The notes beneath the pieces were generated by a model. It saw only the letters and a list, made by a program, of their open reading frames with translations. It had not been told where the DNA came from and made no database searches. Positions 57,945 to 64,000 of a stretch of 64,000 bases of DNA are shown here, piece by piece. The position numbers and the translations under genes were made by a program. Origin of the DNA: Inia geoffrensis (lineage: Eukaryota > Chordata > Mammalia > Artiodactyla > Iniidae); assembly GCA_036417435.1 (NCBI GenBank), contig CM070899.1:169351494-169415493 (forward strand), in the 5' to 3' direction. Positions within the stretch are counted from its first letter, which is position 1, and the number at the start of each line of letters is the position of its first letter.

Positions 57945-60335
57945 CAGGGCTAACATCATACTTAATGGTGAGAGAATGAAAGCTTTCCCCTCAGATCAGG
58001 AACAAGGCAAGGGTGTTTGTTCTTGCCACTTGCATTTAACGTTGTATTGGAGGGTCTAGCCAGGACAGTTAGGCAAGAAAAAGAAATAAAAGACATCCAG
58101 ATTGTAAAGGAAGAAGTAAAGCTGTCTTTATTTGCAGATGACATGATCTTGTAGAGGGCAAATCCTAAGGAATCCACTAAAAATCAATTGGAACCAATGT
58201 ATGAGTTCCCCACAGTTGTAGGATACAAGATCAGTATACAAACATCAGTTGTATATCCACATTCTGGCAATGAACCACCTGAAAATGAAATTAAGAAACC
58301 AATTCCATTTAGCATCAAAAAGAATAAAATAGGAATAACTTTACCAAAGAAGTGGAAGACTCATACGCTGCAAATTACAAAATACTGAAAGAAATTAACA
58401 AAGAAGACATACATAAATGGAAAGACGTTCTGTATTAATGGCTGGAAGACTTAATAGTGTTAGTGTAGCAGAAGTCCCCCAATTTAAAAAATTATTTATT
58501 TATTTGGCTGCATTGGGTCTTGATTGCGGCACATGGGATCTTCTGTTGCGGTGCGCAGGCTTCTCTCTAGTTGTGGCGCACGGGCTCTAGAGCACTCGGG
58601 CTCAGTAGTTGTGGCGCTCGGGCTTAGTTGCCCCGCAGCATGTGGGATCTTATTTCCTCAACCAGGGATTGAACCTGCGTCCCCTGCATTGGAAGTCAGA
58701 TTCTTTACCACTGCACCACCAGGGAAGTCCCCAAAGTCCCCAGATTTGTCTGCAGATTCAATACAATACCTGTCAAAATCCCAGCTGCCCTTTGTGCAGA
58801 AATTCACAAGTTGATCCTAAAATTCGTATGGATAATGCAAAGGACCTAAAATAGCCAAAGCAATCTTGAAAAAGAATGAAGTCGGAGTATGCACATTTCT
58901 TGCTTTTGGAATTTACGACAAAACTACAATAATCAAGACAGTGTGGTACTGGCGTAAAAACAGACATATTTGGATCAATGAACTAGAATTAAGAGTCCAG
59001 AAGTAAACCCTCACATTTACAGTCTATTAACTTTTGACAAGGGTGCTAAGACAATTTAATGGGGGGAAAGAATAGTCTTTTCAACAAATAGTGTTGGGAC
59101 AACTGGATATCTACACGCAAAAGAATGAATTTGGATTGTTACCTCATACTGTACACAAAATTAGCTTAGAATGGATCCATGACCTAAATATCAGAGCTAA
59201 AACTATGTAAAACACTTAGAAAGAAACATAGGCATATATCTGCATGATTTGGAGTAAGCAGTGTTTTCTTAGGACCCCCAAAGCACAGGCAACAACAACA
59301 AAATAGATAAATTGCATTTCATCAAAACTAAAAGCTTTCATGCTTCAGAGGACACCATCAAGACAGTGAAAAGACAACCCAAAGCATGGGAAATTTTTTT
59401 TGCAAATCTGGTAAGGAACTTCTGTCTAAAATAGGTTTTAAAATATAAGTCAATAATTAAGACAACTCAGTTAAAAATGGGCAAGGGATCTGAATAGACA
59501 CCTCTCCAGAGAAGATATACAAATGGCCAATAAGCACATGAAAAGATGCTCAACATCATTAGCTATCAGGGAAATGCAAATCAAACTCACAGTGAGATAC
59601 TGCTTCATGCCCACTAGTATGACTATAATGAAAAGACAAATGACAACAAGTGTTGGTGAAGATGTGGAGAAATTGGGACCCTCCCACCCTGCTGGTGGGA
59701 ATGCAAAGTGGTGCAGCAGCTTTGGAAAACAGGATAGCAGTTCCTTAAAAGGTTAAGATAGAGCTGCCGTATGAGCCAACAGTTCCACTCCTAGATGTAT
59801 ATCCAAGAGAAATGAAAATATGTGTCCACAGAAAAACTTGTACGTGAACGTTCATAGCAGCATTATTCATAGTAGCCAAAAAGAGAAAATAACCTAAATG
59901 TTCATCAGCTGATGAGTGGGTAAACAAAACATAGTATATCCATACAATGATATAACATTTGGCCATTTAAAAGGAATGAAGTATTTATATATGCTACAAT
60001 AAGGTTGAACCTTGAAAACGTTAGGCTAAGTGAAAGAAGCCAGTCACAAAAAACCTGCATGTTGTATGATTCCATTTATGTGAAATGTCCAGAATAGCCA
60101 AATCTGTAGAGACAGAACGCAAATTAGTGGTTGCCTAGGACTAGGGGTGGAAGGGCTCGAGGGGATATGGAGAATGACTGCTATAGGGCATGGGATTTTT
60201 TGGGGGGATGATGAAAAGTTTCTCAAATTGATTGTGGTGATCATTGTGCAATTCTATAAGTATTCTAAAACCATTGGATTGTACACTTTAAGTTGGTGAA
60301 CTGTGAATTATATTTCAATAAAGATTTTATAAAAA
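57945..60335 (+). mobile_element. Old L1, 5'-truncated, with SINE inside
   Basis: Starts in ORF2 RT near CTAACATCATACTTAATGG and runs through the C-terminal region to an ATTTCAATAAAGATTTTAT end at 60335. The RT box F-A-D-D-M is retained at 58131-58145, followed soon by a TAG stop. Many stops and shifts elsewhere. It is more diverged than the 10.5-kb L1. Confidence 0.92.
58486..58733 (-). mobile_element. CHR-type SINE, older variant, inside L1
   Basis: TATTTATTTGGCTGCATTGG, then ATTGAACCTGCGTCCCCTGC and GCACCACCAGGGAAGTCCCC. Duplication AAGTCCCCCAATTT / AAGTCCCCAGATTT (58472-58485, 58734-58747). It mixes features of short and long forms. Confidence 0.9.
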
Positions 60336-60341
60336 AGAAAT

Positions 60342-60378
60342 CTGTTTATCTATCTATCTATCTATCGATCTATCTATC
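60342..60378. repeat. (TATC)n microsatellite at the L1 tail
   Basis: TTTATCTATCTATCTATCTA followed by TCGATCTATCTATC lies directly after the L1 A-tail. Confidence 0.9.
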
Positions 60379-60752
60379 ATCTGTCCATCTATGCACTAGT
60401 ATTTCCTGTAGTAATTGATTTCCTATAGTAAATGAGTTGGAAACAACTCATTTAATAATACAAAATTTACAAAATAAACTATGGCACATCGATAGAATGC
60501 AACACACTGCAGACTTAACTCGTGATGCAGAATATCATTTAAGGGTGTGGGTAGAAGATATCCTGTTTAATGTGAAAAAGAAGCTATCAAGTAACACCCC
60601 AATTTTGTGGAAGAGCATTTGTGATTATATGCAGAGGGAGAGAGCTGGAAGTAGCTACGTCAGTTACAATGAGAGTACTCATCTTTGGGTGTGGAAATGA
60701 CAAATAACTTTAATTTTCTTCTTCTTGCCTTGCTGTATTTCCTAGATTTTCT

Positions 60753-60884
60753 TTATTTTTTCTTTTTCTTTTTTGGCCGTGCTGCATGGCATGTGGGATC
60801 TTAGTTCCCCGATCAGGGATCGAACCCGTACCGCTTGCATTGGAAGAGTGGAGTCTTAACCACTGGACCGCCAGGGAAGTCCCT
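60753..60884 (-). mobile_element. Short tRNA-like SINE
   Basis: T-rich tail, GGCCGTGCTGCATGGCATGT to GGACCGCCAGGGAAGTCCC. Perfect 12-bp duplication CCTAGATTTTCT (60741-60752, 60885-60896). Confidence 0.95.
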
Positions 60885-61286
60885 CCTAGATTTTCTATGC
60901 TAATCAGATATTAGTTATCAGAAAAAGGAATTTTATGTACAACTTACACATAATAGACTGGTTTAATACTTTAATGAAATAAGAAGGAACTAAAAATATA
61001 ACCTTACCCTCACATGTTTCATTTTACAATTATTACCATTCTCAGGATAATAATGTTCTTCCATGTTTTGACATATATACACATTATAGACATACTATAT
61101 AATAGCTACCTTATTGAGAGCTTAGCAAATATGTATAGATTGTAAGCTCTTTCTTAAAGTTACATGCGTTTATCTTACAATGTCATAATAATTGCTTAGT
61201 AAAGTCTAGCTATATCTGTTGGAGGGTAAGTTCTAAAATATTTTATTCATTTAAAAAAAATTGGGCCATAAAACCATCTCTCTTTT

Positions 61287-61412
61287 GGGACTTCCCTGGC
61301 GGTTCTGTAGTTAAGACGTCATGCTTCCGCTGCAGGGGACGCGGGTTTGATGACCTGGTCGGGGAGCTAAGATCCTGCTTGCCGTGCCACGGGGCCAAAA
61401 AAAAAAAAAAAA
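61287..61412 (+). mobile_element. Short tRNA-like SINE
   Basis: GGGACTTCCCTGGCGGTTCT head, CGCGGGTTTGATGACCTGG in place of the B box, CACGGGGCCAAAA tail. Short duplication ATCTCTC(T/C) on both sides. Confidence 0.92.
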
Positions 61413-61429
61413 ATCTCTCCTCTTTCACA

Positions 61430-63590
61430 CCTGCCTCCCCTCACCCCGCCTCCGTTCCCATAACAAGCTGCTTTCATTGAGTGAGTGAGGCAATGGAGCC
61501 TCTGGTGGGAGAGAAGAAACCTCAGACATTTCTTTTTCTGTTCCTCCCTAGAGCGTCCCTCCTGGCACCTGCCGCTTAGCATCTCACCTGGGGCCAGTGC
61601 TCTGTGTGGCTGGAGCAGTGATTCTCAGGAGATGTTCACTCTCCAGTGATGTCTGTAGACAGTGGCTCCTTCACTGATATTTTGGGAGACTATTTTGGGG
61701 CACTGGGTTGTTTTCCCCTCTGCATTGTCAGGGGACTTCTCAGCCCTCCTGGTGACAGTAGAATCTCACATGTGTCAACCTTGAAACTTACAAGCTTTCT
61801 CACTTTCCACTTTTTCCCCAGATTCCAACGTCTACGTCCTTTGTCTGCAAATAAATGGTGTCAAGTAAAACTGGGTAAAAGCAGAGGAGGATAAAGCCCT
61901 GGGATGTTCTGGGGTGCCTTCTTTCCCCAGGAAACATGTTTGGCAGCCTCTGTGCTTGTGCTCTGCTGTGTGCTCTTCAGAGGCCCAAGGAAAGGGGCCA
62001 ATCCGCTAACTGCAGAGGTTAAAAGCAAAAATTAGAACACATCTCATCTAACGTGCCTCTTGAATTAATACACCGTGAAAAACACACACTTGCAAGGCTT
62101 CCGAGGGGCATGTCAACGGCTCTGGAATCGACTAGGGCCAGAGGGTCCAACCATTTTTCAGATAAGCTGTGGCAACGTGGAGGTTTGTCTGCTGTGAAAA
62201 GAAAAACCTCACGCCTGAGGAAGCCCCAGGCTCTGGCATGAATGGAGTGTGTTTCCATGCTCCCCGGCTTCTCCCGAAAACTCTGTTGTTGGAGGAAAAT
62301 GCATTATGAGCCCCGAGAAAGGTGAAGCTTGTGATGCAGTTGCCAAGATTTCCATTAAGTCTGCATGATTTTCATGCCAGGGAGACGTGGCTGCATTTCA
62401 CCGAAGGGGCTCCTCGTCCGTGTGGTTTCCTTCTGCGGGGTCTGGCTGATGAGGCAACATGATCTGGCTAGAGAAGGAGCTCTTTATTTGTTGCATCAGC
62501 TCCAGTGTGTGGTTCCAAAGCGAGCTGAGGCTTTGGGTGGAAGGGGTGCTGCCACATGCATGTTTTATGTGTGTTTCATGCCGTGTCAGCCCTGGCTTAG
62601 ACCTCTAGCTACATTCTAGCCGCTGCTCTGGGGACAGGCTCTTTAGGATACCGAGAAATGTCCCGATACTGCTCCCCCGGGGAGGGTGTGGCCAGAAGTG
62701 CCTTCCTCAGGCTTCCCCGAGAGATGCTGAGCACGACAGCACGACCCGGCTTTGCCCGGTGCCACCAAGCAGCCGAGTGGCTTCATCCACGCCTGAGTGG
62801 GAACGTGACCTAGTTACTGTGCCTCCCAGTGCGTTGGCACAATAACCAGACCTCCCTTCCTCCTCTCCCCACATCAGCAGTCATTCTGCTGAGCCTCTTG
62901 GAGGCTGGAGGGCCGGTTTTAGTAACATGCCCTTTCCTGGTCGGCTCCCGTCCAGTTATTTTGGGTGAGTGCTAATGGCCGTGAGTTTGAAAGTTTTATT
63001 TATAAGGAGACTGTCCTTCTTGACCCTGGTGTCCTTGTCAACTGTTATTCTGTCTCAAGCCCTTTCCTTCTTGGGGAAAAGGCTGAGAGCAAAGTGGTCA
63101 CGCAATCCGTGGCTTTGAATTGTTACCTGTGGTCTTCTGCTTTTTTGGGGGATGCCTTCCGTGTGGAGTTGGGCCAAGGGAAGGGGGTGAATTCAGCATC
63201 CGTACTGGTTGTAGATCTCCCAGAGCTCCAGCGAGTAGGCCAATTTTCTTGCAGGCGATTTTCACGCTGGTCGTGGGATGCACCCTGCTGCCGTCCACAG
63301 TAACTTGAACTTTGGGAGGTGCCTGGTCGTCCTGGATGAGATTTCATTTTGAGTCACAGGTGTAACCAATAGGTTGTTCTGGCTTTGCTGGAGGAGCAAA
63401 TACATAATGTTTATATTATATATGACATTTTATAAAGCACTTGTCCCCTGTGGCCTGTCCATTTTCAAAGCCGATGCAGAATTTTTTTATAGTCCTCCTT
63501 CTGGTGATTTGCACCAAGGGGCTGAAAAACCGTAAAGTGGTTCACAGCCTCTGTTTTACTCCCCAGTGGAAGGGATTTCTCCAATAAGTA
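61430..63590. other. Single-copy intron segment
   Basis: Over 2 kb without recognised transposons. Moderately GC-rich from 62600 to 63000. No exon with recognisable protein content was seen. Confidence 0.5.
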
Positions 63591-63735
63591 GAATTCTAGA
63601 GCTAGAAGGGACTTGACATAGATGCAGCTTAATCCCATGTTTTGTAGAGGAAAATAAAAACCCGGCACAGAAAAGCGAAGCCTGTTGCCCAGGATCACAC
63701 AACTAGTCAGGGATAGAACAGGGCCCAATATGCTA
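63590..63735 (-). repeat. MIR-like fragment
   Basis: GAGCTAGAAGGGACTTGACA, CATGTTTTGTAGAGGAAAAT, GTTGCCCAGGATCACACAAC and AGTCAGGGATAGAAC resemble an antisense MIR-like repeat. Confidence 0.5.
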
Positions 63736-63839
63736 GGGTGAAATGGGTTAAGAGGGCAAGGGCAGGGCAAGCACAGCCCCCGGAAGTGCTCTGAAGACTC
63801 ATGTATTTCCAGTCTCTTGGTCCCCTGACACTCAGGTTA

Positions 63840-63985
63840 CTACGTGAGAGCAAGAGCCTCTGGTCCAGTGTGTAAGTGACACATGAGGAAACAGACGCCC
63901 AGAGAGGTTGAGTGACCTGCCCAAGGTCACACAGCTAGTGAGCTGCTGATCCTGGTCTGAAATGCGGGTCCAGCTTTGCCCACCG
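63840..63985 (-). repeat. MIR-like fragment
   Basis: CACATGAGGAAACAGACGCC, CAGAGAGGTTGAGTGACCTG and CCCAAGGTCACACAGCTAGT are the conserved antisense MIR core. Confidence 0.75.
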
Positions 63986-64000
63986 GGTGTCCTTCCAGCC

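Overview
This is mammalian nuclear DNA, almost certainly from a cetacean (whale or dolphin). It carries dozens of tRNA-derived SINEs of the CHR type (5' end GGGCTTCCCTGGTGG, internal B box GGTTCGTGCCC, A-rich tail), long and short L1 LINEs, and older MIR, L2, Tigger-like and MLT1-like fossils. There is no prokaryotic gene organisation, and most long open frames are repeats or GC-rich shadows.

The only protein-coding gene I can support is the first coding exon of CAMK1D (calcium/calmodulin-dependent protein kinase ID) on the + strand. Its ATG is at 31606 and a GTAAGT splice donor begins at 31698. The exon encodes the N-terminal residues just before the kinase glycine-rich loop. It lies in a CpG island of about 1.6 kb (roughly 30310-31950) with GC boxes and G-runs and no ATG for about 1 kb upstream of the start. 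Positions 1 to about 30300 are therefore the 5' flank or intergenic region, and 31698-64000 is the 5' part of CAMK1D intron 1; both continue outside the window.

Layout. 1-10200: single-copy DNA with SINEs and old L1, MIR and L2 pieces. 10218-16497: a chimeric SINE fragment followed by a nearly full-length but dead L1, itself hit by a SINE. 16700-20500: a pyrimidine microsatellite SINE, then mostly single-copy DNA with a MEF2-like palindrome and a perfect DR1 motif. 20900-27990: a minisatellite, L2 interrupted by two SINEs, an L1 with a SINE that carries a small retroposed insert, a diverged tandem duplication and a Tigger-like fossil. 28000-30300: quiet promoter flank. 30310-31950: CpG island and exon 1. 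31700-64000: intron 1, with sense and antisense L1 3' ends, nested SINE-in-SINE and L1-in-SINE insertions, an MLT1-like LTR, a GT/TA/AC palindromic repeat at 53.1 kb and an old L1 at 57.9-60.3 kb.

No new multi-gene system is visible. The interesting material is retrotransposon biology (chimeric elements, a 70-bp retroposed insert with its own target-site duplication, an intermediate SINE form), small tandem duplications, and candidate regulatory motifs around CAMK1D. All family assignments come from reading the sequence; no alignment or database search was run.
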